Shown one piece after another: positions 28,494-36,672 of a stretch of DNA of 64,000 nt. The translations under genes were made by a program, and so were the position numbers. The stretch is from UBA4459 sp963776205. GTDB taxonomy: Bacteria; Bacteroidota; Bacteroidia; Bacteroidales; F082. The notes under the pieces are model-generated. The model had not been told where the DNA came from. It saw nothing but the letters and a program-made list of their open reading frames with translations, and made no database searches. Position 1 is the first letter of the stretch. Every line of letters begins with the position of its first letter. Location: positions 496,001 through 560,000 of the forward strand of contig CAVZLR010000002.1 in NCBI GenBank assembly GCA_963776205.1, written 5' to 3'.

Positions 28494-28857
28494 TTAAGCG
28501 CTGCAAAATTAGAATTAATTTCCGTTCTATTTCCTGATAGTCCAGAATAGTTTCGCCTACGTAAAGCAACCCGAAATCGATGCTTTTATTATGTTGACGC
28601 AAATAATCCAAAAGACTGTTTTTATTCAATCGGTAAGCTTCTCTTACAATTCTTTTTATCCTATTTCGCTTAACCGCTGATTTAAAATTCTTTTTAGATA
28701 CAGTAACCAGAATTTGAGCATGATAATCAGTAGCATTATTTGTTGATAAATAATATATCCTGAATGGATACAAAAAGAATGATTTTCCCTCTTTGAAAAG
28801 ACTCTCAATTGTCTTTTTACTTCTCAGGCGTTCCTTCTTTATCAGTTTATTATTCAA
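28465..28857 (-). CDS. rnpA: Ribonuclease P protein component
   Basis: 130 residues. The RNA-binding signature RNRIKRIVREAYRLNK is intact and preceded by KSAVK. It is the protein subunit of RNase P, which matures tRNA 5' ends. It is coupled to yidD by a 29-base overlap. rpmH is not adjacent, as is common in Bacteroidota. Confidence 0.94.
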   Translation of the reverse strand: MNNKLIKKERLRSKKTIESLFKEGKSFFLYPFRIYYLSTNNATDYHAQILVTVSKKNFKSAVKRNRIKRIVREAYRLNKNSLLDYLRQHNKSIDFGLLYVGETILDYQEIERKLILILQRLIEQDEEFIG

Positions 28858-28876
28858 GTAAATTCAATTATTTTAG

Positions 28877-29917
28877 TTAATGGAAAGAATAGGATAACGT
28901 TAGGTTAATACCATAATCATCCGTAGAAGATGCATCGCCCGATGGCTTGCTATCATAGGCATAATAGGACGAAAACCCGATCTTAAAATCGTCGCCGATA
29001 ATACTGATCTGTGGATTTAAATTGATGGATATCCTGTGCCTTCCCAGATCTGTAAAATAGGGCGCATATGTAATATCTGCATCTACCCAAACTTTGGGTA
29101 TTGTGTATTTATAAACCTTCCATACCAACATCACTACGCCTAAGAGGTCATTTGTTATTTCTGAATCACCGTAAGGAACTTCGTTATTTACTGACAAACC
29201 TGCTGCGGCATAAAACCTGTTCCAGTTGTTATATGCAATATCACGAATACCGGTCAGTGCAAGTCCGGTTCGCCTTTTGGTGCCTAATTCAGAGTTTTGA
29301 GTTAGACTAGCACCTATTTGTGCCGACCATTTTTTTCTTAATAACCTCTGCCAGGCCAGTGTTACATCTGCTTTACTGGAACTGAGTGTATCCGATTGAT
29401 AGGTATTGTTATCATCCCAGGCAAAATTCCAATATGATTTCTTTTTCCTATATGACAGACCTCCTGCCACGGATAATGTTGTCACGCTGCTACCTTTAGA
29501 GTAATTTAATCCCAGGCTAAAATTCCCGCTTGTCCTCATCCAGAAATTTCTTTTGATAGGATATATCTCAACTATTTCGTCAATATACACGGCTTCCTTT
29601 CCGTTAGTAACCACTATATTCACTTTTCTGTCAATTCCTGATGTATCAAATGATCCGAAATAAATAAAGCCGTTTTTCATCTTTATTTCAAATTGTTTTT
29701 TTGATTTGATAGTATTGATCTTTACTTCTTCAAGGCTTATGGTACCCATACCATCCATTTTCCAGGTAGCAACACCGTATGCCATTTTTTTTAGGTCTCC
29801 GGTAAGGATATTGCCGTTGATATGAACTATAGTGTCTGTTTTTTGAGCAAAACCTTCCTTTTGTATAAAAGTTACAGAAATGAGAATGCTTAAAATTAAA
29901 AAGATCAGTCTGTTCAT
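28877..29917 (-). CDS. DUF481 outer membrane beta-barrel protein
   Basis: 346 residues. The signal peptide ends near EGFAQ. A small N-terminal beta domain (DTIVHINGNILTGDLKKM, MKNGFIYFGSFDTSG) precedes a DUF481-type barrel of repeated amphipathic strands ending NLTLSYSFH. DUF481 proteins resemble salt-induced outer membrane porins. It lies 19 bases upstream of rnpA and may be co-transcribed with it. Confidence 0.8.
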   Translation of the reverse strand: MNRLIFLILSILISVTFIQKEGFAQKTDTIVHINGNILTGDLKKMAYGVATWKMDGMGTISLEEVKINTIKSKKQFEIKMKNGFIYFGSFDTSGIDRKVNIVVTNGKEAVYIDEIVEIYPIKRNFWMRTSGNFSLGLNYSKGSSVTTLSVAGGLSYRKKKSYWNFAWDDNNTYQSDTLSSSKADVTLAWQRLLRKKWSAQIGASLTQNSELGTKRRTGLALTGIRDIAYNNWNRFYAAAGLSVNNEVPYGDSEITNDLLGVVMLVWKVYKYTIPKVWVDADITYAPYFTDLGRHRISINLNPQISIIGDDFKIGFSSYYAYDSKPSGDASSTDDYGINLTLSYSFH

Positions 29918-29993
29918 ATAAGAATCAAATCAATTGAATTGGTAAATTTATTCAATTATTTATCTTAGGAAAAGTTAAAAAATCCTATTTGGA

Positions 29994-30764
29994 TTATTTT
30001 CTGCCGTTTTTTCTATTTTCCTTGGCCAAATTTGTTAAATATTCGTCAATAGCCATTGTCATTGAAGGTGCGGACTTTGTGGGTGCCGGAATATTAAGTT
30101 TCCATCCGGCTTCTCTAACAGCGTTGCCTGTGGTAGGACCAAATGCAGCGATCAGACTATTATTCTGTTCGAAATCAGGGAAGTTCTTGAGCAGCGATTT
30201 AATACCTGCCGGGCTAAAGAAAATTATGATATCATAGTTTTTAATATCAAGTTTCTTTAAATTGCTGGCAACGGTTTTATAAATTACCGCTTTGTTATAG
30301 TTGATTTTTTCTTTATCAAGCAATTGAAAAACCGTTTGTTTATGGATATCTGAAGAAGGCACAAGGAATTTTTCATCTGTATGCTTCTTAAGAACCTCCA
30401 TTAAGTCATCAAAATTTTGCTTTCCGTGAAATATTTTACGTTTCCGGTATTGCACATATTTTTGCAAATAATAAGCCGTTGATTCTGATATGCAAAAATA
30501 TTTTGTAGAGTCAGGAATCTCATACCTCAATTCTTTGGCAATACGAAAAAAATGATCTACTGCATGACGGCTGGTTAAAATGACAGCAGTATGTCCCTGA
30601 AATGTTCCTTTGGCCTGTCTGAATTCCTGTGCAGACACCTCTTCTACTTTAATAAATTTATGGAAATCTATTTTCAGGTTATGTTTCTTGCAAAGCTCAC
30701 CATAAGGCGATTTCTCAAGATCAGGAGGTTCAGGTTGTGAAACGAGAATATTTTTTATCTTCAA
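29994..30764 (-). CDS. hemD: Uroporphyrinogen-III synthase
   Basis: 256 residues of the HemD fold. Recognisable elements are the opening NILVSQPEPP, AVILTSRHAVDHFF, NYDIIIFFSPAGIKSL and AAFGPTTGNAVREAGW. The enzyme closes the tetrapyrrole ring in heme and siroheme synthesis. No other heme biosynthesis gene is adjacent. DUF4271 lies directly upstream, a common Bacteroidota pairing. Confidence 0.88.
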   Translation of the reverse strand: MKIKNILVSQPEPPDLEKSPYGELCKKHNLKIDFHKFIKVEEVSAQEFRQAKGTFQGHTAVILTSRHAVDHFFRIAKELRYEIPDSTKYFCISESTAYYLQKYVQYRKRKIFHGKQNFDDLMEVLKKHTDEKFLVPSSDIHKQTVFQLLDKEKINYNKAVIYKTVASNLKKLDIKNYDIIIFFSPAGIKSLLKNFPDFEQNNSLIAAFGPTTGNAVREAGWKLNIPAPTKSAPSMTMAIDEYLTNLAKENRKNGRK

Positions 30765-30807
30765 TTTTGCAACGGTTTAATAATGTAAAACATATTCTGC
30801 AAATACC

Positions 30808-31605
30808 TTACATGAAGATTTTAATTAAAACCAACACCGGTATTATTTCGAGCGTGCAAATGTACAAAATTAAATGAAAGAAATTGAAGTGGGTTATTGA
30901 GATTCCTAAACGAATTACTTGTACCCATCTGATTAAAAATACAATAGCTGTAATAAATAGAATCGTAAATAATATATATATATTGGGGATGATAATAAGT
31001 ATAAATAATAATGGTAGCAATATAACGCCCAGAGTGATATTGGAATTAAAATACATTCGGGCTTGCTTCTTTGCCATATCCAGGGTATTGAATATCCAGC
31101 CTGCCATCCCAACCATCATCATCTTTAATAAATAAACTGAACTGAGAACGGCCGCAATATATAGCATAGCCTTCCAGTAATTCCAGTCTTCGAAATTATA
31201 ATCATATAAATTCTTCAGCGTATAATAAAGCAAATAGCTCATGCAAATAACTGAATTCAGCAAAAAGAAAAAGGTAACTACTGCTCCGGGGGCCGGGCTT
31301 TCCCTTTCATTAATCCTGCCAGCGTCTAATTTTACTGATATTGAGAAAGCATAGGTGAGACGTTCAGGAATTAGATACCAAATGAGTGAGACAACAAATA
31401 AAAGAAAAAATAACAAATAAATAAAATAGCCATAATTATCTGAATGATTGACCAAAGGTGTAATATCCTGTATCGAGGTTTGAAAAAATGTATCAACAAC
31501 TTTAGTTGATGAGTCAACAGGCGTTGCTGAGGCTGTCGTAGCAGCGTTAATTGAATCACTCAATTTATATGGCTCAATAAGAAAATTAAAAGTTGAATCA
31601 TTCAT
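30808..31605 (-). CDS. DUF4271 membrane protein
   Basis: About 265 residues from the ATG at 31605 (MNDSTFNF); an upstream ATG at 31623 adds six residues. A soluble Ser/Thr-rich N-terminus (about 60 residues) is followed by six or so membrane segments, ending GISITHFNFFHLILYICTLEIIPVLVLIK. The family is Bacteroidota-specific and of unknown function, usually next to hemD, as here. Confidence 0.82.
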   Translation of the reverse strand: MNDSTFNFLIEPYKLSDSINAATTASATPVDSSTKVVDTFFQTSIQDITPLVNHSDNYGYFIYLLFFLLFVVSLIWYLIPERLTYAFSISVKLDAGRINERESPAPGAVVTFFFLLNSVICMSYLLYYTLKNLYDYNFEDWNYWKAMLYIAAVLSSVYLLKMMMVGMAGWIFNTLDMAKKQARMYFNSNITLGVILLPLLFILIIIPNIYILFTILFITAIVFLIRWVQVIRLGISITHFNFFHLILYICTLEIIPVLVLIKIFM

Positions 31606-31623
31606 GATGCAACGAAAATACAA

Positions 31624-31887
31624 ACTTTCAATGCAGCTTGTATCTGTATTCTGTTGATATGAATATCAGGAATCACAGGATTGCGTATTCCGGTTAAAAA
31701 AAGCATAACTATTCTCTATTCATTTTAATATTTATCCTTATGATTTACCATTTAAAGAAAAAGGGAAAACCAAACGCTATCCTGTAACATTGATATCGTC
31801 TTTATTATTGATTTTCAAATCGTTTACTATTTTAAATTAGATTGTTAATAAATAAGAAAAGTGCTCGGAAAAAGCAATTATTTATCC
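31624..31887. other. Intergenic region with no gene seen
   Basis: The gap between the divergent DUF4271 and porin genes totals over 300 bases. Apart from the porin promoter and operator at its right end and a half-site TTGTTAA at 31842-31848, I see AT-rich DNA with no ORF, RNA fold or repeat. Confidence 0.6.
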
Positions 31888-31895
31888 TAAATTTG
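31888..31895 (+). promoter_or_regulatory. Promoter -7 box (TAAATTTG) for the porin-acs unit
   Basis: An exact TAnnTTTG match. The predicted start site (about 31902) coincides with the beginning of the inverted repeat at 31903. Confidence 0.65.
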
Positions 31896-31902
31896 CTCCT
31901 CA

Positions 31903-31920
31903 TTGTTAATCTGTTAACAA
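31903..31920 (+). promoter_or_regulatory. Operator-like inverted repeat TTGTTAA-N4-TTAACAA
   Basis: A perfect 7-4-7 dyad (spacer TCTG) just after the porin promoter. The same arms with another spacer occur at the promoter of the acyl-CoA synthetase gene (36601-36618). Sharing between two acetate-related units suggests a common regulator; a half-site lies at 31842-31848. The 4-base spacer resembles Crp/Fnr-type sites, but the regulator is not identified. Confidence 0.65.
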
Positions 31921-31944
31921 AGGAGAAAACCCAAAATTAATTGC

Positions 31945-33192
31945 ATGAAAAAATATGTTTTACTGGCCCTCTGTTGTATACCAATACTAGTCCTGAGCCA
32001 GGAAAAGGATAAAAGCTTTGATTTCATATTTCATGGATTTGTAAAAAGTGATCTTTTTATGGACACCCGCGAAAATGTGATGGTCCGCGAAGGGCATTTC
32101 TTACTCTACCCAAAAAATGAAGAACTCGATCCAAATGGCGAAGATTTAAATGCCAATCTGCAGGTTAATATGCTTTCCATTCAAACCCGTTTAAACTTAC
32201 TGGTTACAGGCCCTGATGTTTGGAAAGCTAAATCATCAGCTTTCATTGAAGGTGAATTTTTTGGCACAACTGACGCTGATATAAATGGTTTCAGATTACG
32301 GCATGCCTATATTAAACTACAATGGCCAAAAACCATGTTCCTGGTTGGGCAATTTTGGCACCCCATGTTCAATACCCAATGTTACCCAGGTACTGTTTCA
32401 TTCAATACCGGAGCGCCTTTTCAACCTTTTTCGCGTAATCCACAAATAAGGGTAAAACAAGAATTTGGAAAATTTAATTTGGTAGCAACAGCCTTCTGGC
32501 AGCGTGATTTCCAAAGCAACGGACCATTAGGCGTAAGCACTGTTTATTTGCGAAATTCTGCCATTCCAATATTTAACTTAAGGTTTGAGTATGTCAGCAA
32601 AAACGAATCGAAAGGAACAGAATTCATTATTGGAGGCAGTTTCAACTACAAAACACTTACGCCCCGTATCGAGACTGACAGTTTATACAAAACCAATTCG
32701 AAAGTAAGCAGTGTTGGATTTTCAGCTTATACCAAATACAAAGGAAAGAATATTACTGCCAAACTTATGGGATTTTACGGTGGTGATGCTTTTGACATGA
32801 CCATGCTAGGCGGTTACGTGGTAAAAGATATTGTCGATCCTGAAAAAGATATTCTAAGCTATACACCCGTTTGCATAACATCTGTTTGGTTTGACATACA
32901 CACAAACGGTCCGAAATTCCAATATGGATTATTCGGCGGATACACCAAAAATCTGGGACCTCGGGAGGATGTTCAGCGCGGAAACAATTCATACACCAGG
33001 GGAAGTGATATTGGAAATGTTTACCGTATCTCAGGAAGGTTTATATATAACGTTCACAAATTCAGGTTGGCGCCAGAGGTTGAATATACGGTTGCAGGTT
33101 ACGCCACCGAATATGGAGAAAATTTGAAAATTACAGAAACTAATGCCATCTCGAATCTCAGATTCCTGATTGGGTTTTATTATTTCTTTTAA
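31945..33192 (+). CDS. DcaP-like outer membrane porin
   Basis: 415 residues with a signal peptide ending at LVLSQ. The mature protein has porin-type strands, including LRHAYIKLQWPKTMFLVGQFWHP and FSRNPQIRVKQEFG, and ends in the aromatic FLIGFYYFF expected for a barrel C-terminus. DcaP-like porins admit small carboxylates. Being 44 bases upstream of acs suggests a role in acetate or related acid entry (inference). Confidence 0.75.
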   Translation: MKKYVLLALCCIPILVLSQEKDKSFDFIFHGFVKSDLFMDTRENVMVREGHFLLYPKNEELDPNGEDLNANLQVNMLSIQTRLNLLVTGPDVWKAKSSAFIEGEFFGTTDADINGFRLRHAYIKLQWPKTMFLVGQFWHPMFNTQCYPGTVSFNTGAPFQPFSRNPQIRVKQEFGKFNLVATAFWQRDFQSNGPLGVSTVYLRNSAIPIFNLRFEYVSKNESKGTEFIIGGSFNYKTLTPRIETDSLYKTNSKVSSVGFSAYTKYKGKNITAKLMGFYGGDAFDMTMLGGYVVKDIVDPEKDILSYTPVCITSVWFDIHTNGPKFQYGLFGGYTKNLGPREDVQRGNNSYTRGSDIGNVYRISGRFIYNVHKFRLAPEVEYTVAGYATEYGENLKITETNAISNLRFLIGFYYFF

Positions 33193-33236
33193 ACATATTT
33201 TTTAATCACTATACAAATTCATAAAAAGTTTTAGCT

Positions 33237-35159
33237 ATGACGAATAAGATCACAAGTATGGCGGAGTACTACCAGAAGTACCAGGAAAGTGTTGCAAACC
33301 CTGAAGCATTCTGGGCAGAAATTGCAGAATCAAATTTCTGGCGCAAAAAATGGGACAAAGTGTTGGATTGGAGATTTGACGGACCCGATGCCCCAGATGT
33401 TAAATGGTTTGTTAACGGCAAACTGAATATTACCGAGAATATCTTCGAAAGAAATATGTTCATGCGTAAAGACCAGGTGGCCATCATCTGGGAACCCAAT
33501 GATCCAAATGAAAAAGAAATCAGGCTTACATATGGCGAACTGTTTGAAAAAGTAAAAGAATTTGCAAATACACTGATCAAACTGGGTGTCAAAAAAGGTG
33601 ACCGGGTAGCTATTTATTTGCCTATGGTTCCTGAGTTGGCTGTTGCCATGCTGGCATGTGCCCGTATCGGGGCCATCCACTCTATCATCTTTGCAGGTTT
33701 TTCAGCTACTGCATTGGCTGACAGGATCAATGACTCAGAATGTAAGGTGTTGATCACTTCTGATGGCGGTTACCGCGGAACAAAATCCATTCCGTTAAAA
33801 GCAATTGCTGATGAAGCGCTGGAAAATTGTCCTACCATAAAACACAATATCGTTTTAAAACGTACCGGTGAGGACATCAACTGGAAAGAAGGCCGCGATA
33901 TCTGGTGGCATGATGCCATTAAAGGTGTGGGTACAGAAAATGTAGCCGAAGTTATGGATTCAGAAGATACACTGTTCATTCTTTATACTTCCGGATCAAC
34001 CGGTAAACCCAAAGGCGTATTGCATACAACAGCAGGCTATATGGTTTATGCTGAATATACTTTCAAGAATGTATTTCAATATAATGACGGCGACATCTAC
34101 TGGTGTACAGCTGATATTGGTTGGGTAACAGGCCACTCATATATTGTTTACGGACCATTATTGGCAGGTGCAACATCTATGATGTTTGAAGGCGTTCCTA
34201 CATGGCCAGATCCAGGCAGGTTCTGGGAAGTGGTTGCAAAATATAAAGTGAACCAATTTTATACAGCCCCAACCGCTATCCGTGCGTTAGTAGCTCAGGG
34301 TGACGAGTGGGTTGTAAAACATGACTTAAGCTCATTAAAAGTACTGGGAACTGTTGGTGAACCTATCAATGAAGAAGCATGGCGCTGGTACCACGATATG
34401 ATTGGTGGAGGCCGTTGCCCGATTGTTGACACATGGTGGCAAACAGAAACAGGTGGTATTATGATTACACCACTTGCTGGTATTACACCTACCAAACCTT
34501 CATTAGCTACATTACCTTTACCTGGTGTTCAACCAATTCTTGTTGACCCGGAAGGTAAAGAACTCAAAGGAAATGGTGTTGAAGGCATCCTTTGTATTAA
34601 ATTCCCCTGGCCAGGTATGTTACGTACCACCTACGGAGATCACAAAAGATGCTTCGATACTTATTTCGCCATGTTCAAAGGTTTGTACCTAACAGGTGAT
34701 GGTGCTAAACGAGATGAAGAAGGATATTACCGTATTATTGGCCGTATTGACGATGTAATCAATGTTTCAGGCCACCGTATCGGAACTGCCGAAGTAGAAG
34801 ATGCCATCAACCAGCACCCAAAAGTTAATGAGTCAGCAGTTGTTGGATATCCGCACGAAATCAAAGGTTCAGGTATTTATGCTTATGTGATTTGCGAAGA
34901 TCTTTCAGAAGATGAAATGAAAACCATCGAAGATGAAATCAGGGCAACAGTAAACAAATTTATCGGACCTATTGCCAAACCTGATAAAATTCAGATTGTT
35001 GGCGGATTGCCAAAAACACGTTCAGGTAAAATCATGCGTAGGATATTACGTAAGATTGGTGAAGGTGATGCTACCAACCTGGGTGACACTTCAACATTGC
35101 TCGATCCGGGTGTTGTTGAAGAAATCATTGAAGGTGCCAAAGTAAAAGTTAAACGATAA
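33237..35159 (+). CDS. acs: Acetate-CoA ligase, AMP-forming
   Basis: 640 residues, the standard Acs length. It makes acetyl-CoA from acetate and ATP via acetyl-AMP. Key motifs are YTSGSTGKPKGV (P-loop), DTWWQTETGG, and the C-terminal PKTRSGKIMRR, whose Lys598 is the site that acyltransferases acetylate to switch Acs off. The GNAT-fused synthetase three genes downstream is a candidate for doing so. A terminator follows at 35177. Confidence 0.97.
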   Translation: MTNKITSMAEYYQKYQESVANPEAFWAEIAESNFWRKKWDKVLDWRFDGPDAPDVKWFVNGKLNITENIFERNMFMRKDQVAIIWEPNDPNEKEIRLTYGELFEKVKEFANTLIKLGVKKGDRVAIYLPMVPELAVAMLACARIGAIHSIIFAGFSATALADRINDSECKVLITSDGGYRGTKSIPLKAIADEALENCPTIKHNIVLKRTGEDINWKEGRDIWWHDAIKGVGTENVAEVMDSEDTLFILYTSGSTGKPKGVLHTTAGYMVYAEYTFKNVFQYNDGDIYWCTADIGWVTGHSYIVYGPLLAGATSMMFEGVPTWPDPGRFWEVVAKYKVNQFYTAPTAIRALVAQGDEWVVKHDLSSLKVLGTVGEPINEEAWRWYHDMIGGGRCPIVDTWWQTETGGIMITPLAGITPTKPSLATLPLPGVQPILVDPEGKELKGNGVEGILCIKFPWPGMLRTTYGDHKRCFDTYFAMFKGLYLTGDGAKRDEEGYYRIIGRIDDVINVSGHRIGTAEVEDAINQHPKVNESAVVGYPHEIKGSGIYAYVICEDLSEDEMKTIEDEIRATVNKFIGPIAKPDKIQIVGGLPKTRSGKIMRRILRKIGEGDATNLGDTSTLLDPGVVEEIIEGAKVKVKR

Positions 35160-35176
35160 ATAATAGCATTAAAAAA

Positions 35177-35200
35177 GGCACCTTGCGAGGTGTCTTTTTT
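35177..35200 (+). terminator. Rho-independent terminator after acs
   Basis: A stem GGCACCT/AGGTGTC (one G-T pair) with loop TGCG is followed by six T residues, 17 bases after the acs stop. Confidence 0.75.
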
Positions 35201-35227
35201 ATTTGATTTCATTCAAAAAAAATAAAC

Positions 35228-36475
35228 ATGGAAAATCAAAAAGTAATGAACCGCAGCCTGGTGGTGGTTGGTGCTATCCTTATTCAGTTGGCCCTTGGCG
35301 CTATTTATGCCTGGTCTGTTTTTACACCTTTACTGACAGAAGCTGGCTGGTCAAAAACTGACACACAATGGGTGTTTTCAATTGGTTTAGCCTCATTTGC
35401 TGTATTTATGGTTATGTCAGGCAAGGCAATGCCTAAAGTTGGGCCACAAAAACTAGCTATTCTAGGTGGTATTCTTTTAGGAGTTGGGTATATTCTAGCA
35501 GGAATATTTGGCGGTACGGATTTCTGGCCAATCCTTATTCTTATTGGATTTATTGGAGGAGCTGGAATTGGTGTTGCATATGTAGTACCAATTGCTGTTG
35601 GGATGAGATGGTTTCCTGACAAGAAAGGAATGATCACAGGACTCGCTGTTGCCGGTTTCGGATTTGGAGCAATGCTTTGGATTAAATTAGCTGATAACTG
35701 GGGCAATCTGCTGGGAACAATGGGACTTTCTAATGTTTTTCTTATATACGGAATCGCATTTGCAATTATGGTTATTATCGGTGGAATGTGGATGAAATTC
35801 CCTCCTTTGGATTGGAAGCCTGATGGTTTTGAAGTAAAAAAAGCTGCTGCAGGAACCAAAGTAAATGACAGGGAGTTCTCAAGTTCAGAAATGCTGGGAA
35901 AGGTACAGTTCTACCTTATCTTTCTCACTTTTGTATTCAGTGCTGGTGCAGGCTTAATGTCCATCGGTCTTATGAAACTATATCCAATGGAGGCATTAAG
36001 GGCCAATGGGTTTTCTGAAATTGAAGCCAGTGCCATAGCCGGAACAGCCATGGCGGTATTTTTTAGCCTGGCCAACGGATTAGGCAGAATTCTTTGGGGC
36101 ATGCTTAGCGATAAACTGGGAAGAAAAACTTCAATAATCATTATGACTGCTACACAGGGAATTATAGTAATCCTTTTCACCTATATGGCAGGCAACGAAT
36201 ATTTGCTTTATTTAGGAGCTACTTTAATAGGTTTTAACTTTGGTGGAAACTTTGCATTATTCCCGACAATTACTGCTGATACATTCGGAGCTAAAAATGT
36301 GGGTCAAAACTATCCCTGGGTATTTTTAGCTTATGGTGTTGGCGGAATCATCGGACCAATTTTAGGAGGAATGTTAGGTGACCTTGAAAACTTTCCTTTG
36401 GCATTCACCATTGCTGGAATTGCCGTACTAATTGGTACTGTTCTGACCATTCTAATTAAACCAGCAACAAAATAA
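35228..36475 (+). CDS. OFA-family MFS transporter
   Basis: 415 residues with 12 membrane segments. The opening GAILIQLALGAIYAWSVFTPLL and the inter-domain GRILWGMLSDKLGRK motif match the oxalate/formate antiporter family of monocarboxylate carriers. It lies among acetate genes, so acetate or another small carboxylate is the likely substrate (inference). Terminators lie on both sides, so it may be expressed by partial read-through from acs. Confidence 0.88.
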   Translation: MENQKVMNRSLVVVGAILIQLALGAIYAWSVFTPLLTEAGWSKTDTQWVFSIGLASFAVFMVMSGKAMPKVGPQKLAILGGILLGVGYILAGIFGGTDFWPILILIGFIGGAGIGVAYVVPIAVGMRWFPDKKGMITGLAVAGFGFGAMLWIKLADNWGNLLGTMGLSNVFLIYGIAFAIMVIIGGMWMKFPPLDWKPDGFEVKKAAAGTKVNDREFSSSEMLGKVQFYLIFLTFVFSAGAGLMSIGLMKLYPMEALRANGFSEIEASAIAGTAMAVFFSLANGLGRILWGMLSDKLGRKTSIIIMTATQGIIVILFTYMAGNEYLLYLGATLIGFNFGGNFALFPTITADTFGAKNVGQNYPWVFLAYGVGGIIGPILGGMLGDLENFPLAFTIAGIAVLIGTVLTILIKPATK

Positions 36476-36502
36476 AAAATATTGTTTTTTAAAATAAAAA
36501 AC

Positions 36503-36528
36503 GCCCGGTTAATAGCCGGGCTTTTTTT
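36503..36528 (+). terminator. Rho-independent terminator after the OFA transporter
   Basis: A stem GCCCGG/CCGGGC with a 7-base loop is followed by seven T residues, starting 28 bases after the stop. Confidence 0.85.
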
Positions 36529-36532
36529 ATTG

Positions 36533-36566
36533 AATTAACATGTATTGTTCAGAATAAATTAACATG
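36533..36566 (+). repeat. Direct repeat AATTAACATG upstream of the acyl-CoA synthetase promoter
   Basis: Two copies of AATTAACATG start at 36533 and 36557, 24 bases apart. They sit upstream of the promoter and contain the TTAACA half-arm of the operator at 36601, so they may be extra binding half-sites. Confidence 0.4.
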
Positions 36567-36595
36567 AAAGGCCTATGTAATCCACTACATTTTAG

Positions 36596-36603
36596 TACTT
36601 TTG
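36596..36603 (+). promoter_or_regulatory. Promoter -7 box (TACTTTTG) for the acyl-CoA synthetase-ackA unit
   Basis: An exact TAnnTTTG match. Its last three bases are also the first bases of the inverted repeat at 36601. Confidence 0.65.
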
Positions 36604-36618
36604 TTAACCAATTAACAA
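36601..36618 (+). promoter_or_regulatory. Operator-like inverted repeat TTGTTAA-N4-TTAACAA (second copy)
   Basis: A perfect 7-4-7 dyad (spacer CCAA), identical in arms and spacing to 31903-31920. It overlaps the -7 box, a position that would suit a repressor. Confidence 0.65.
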
Positions 36619-36672
36619 AACTGCATATTCATCTTATTTAACTGATTATATGCCCTTTAAGAATCTCTAAAC

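Noticed and set aside
35305..35859. 184-codon antisense ORF opposite the OFA transporter
   Set aside because: The sense strand encodes clear membrane helices of a known family; the antisense product is Pro/Ile-rich with no recognisable domain.
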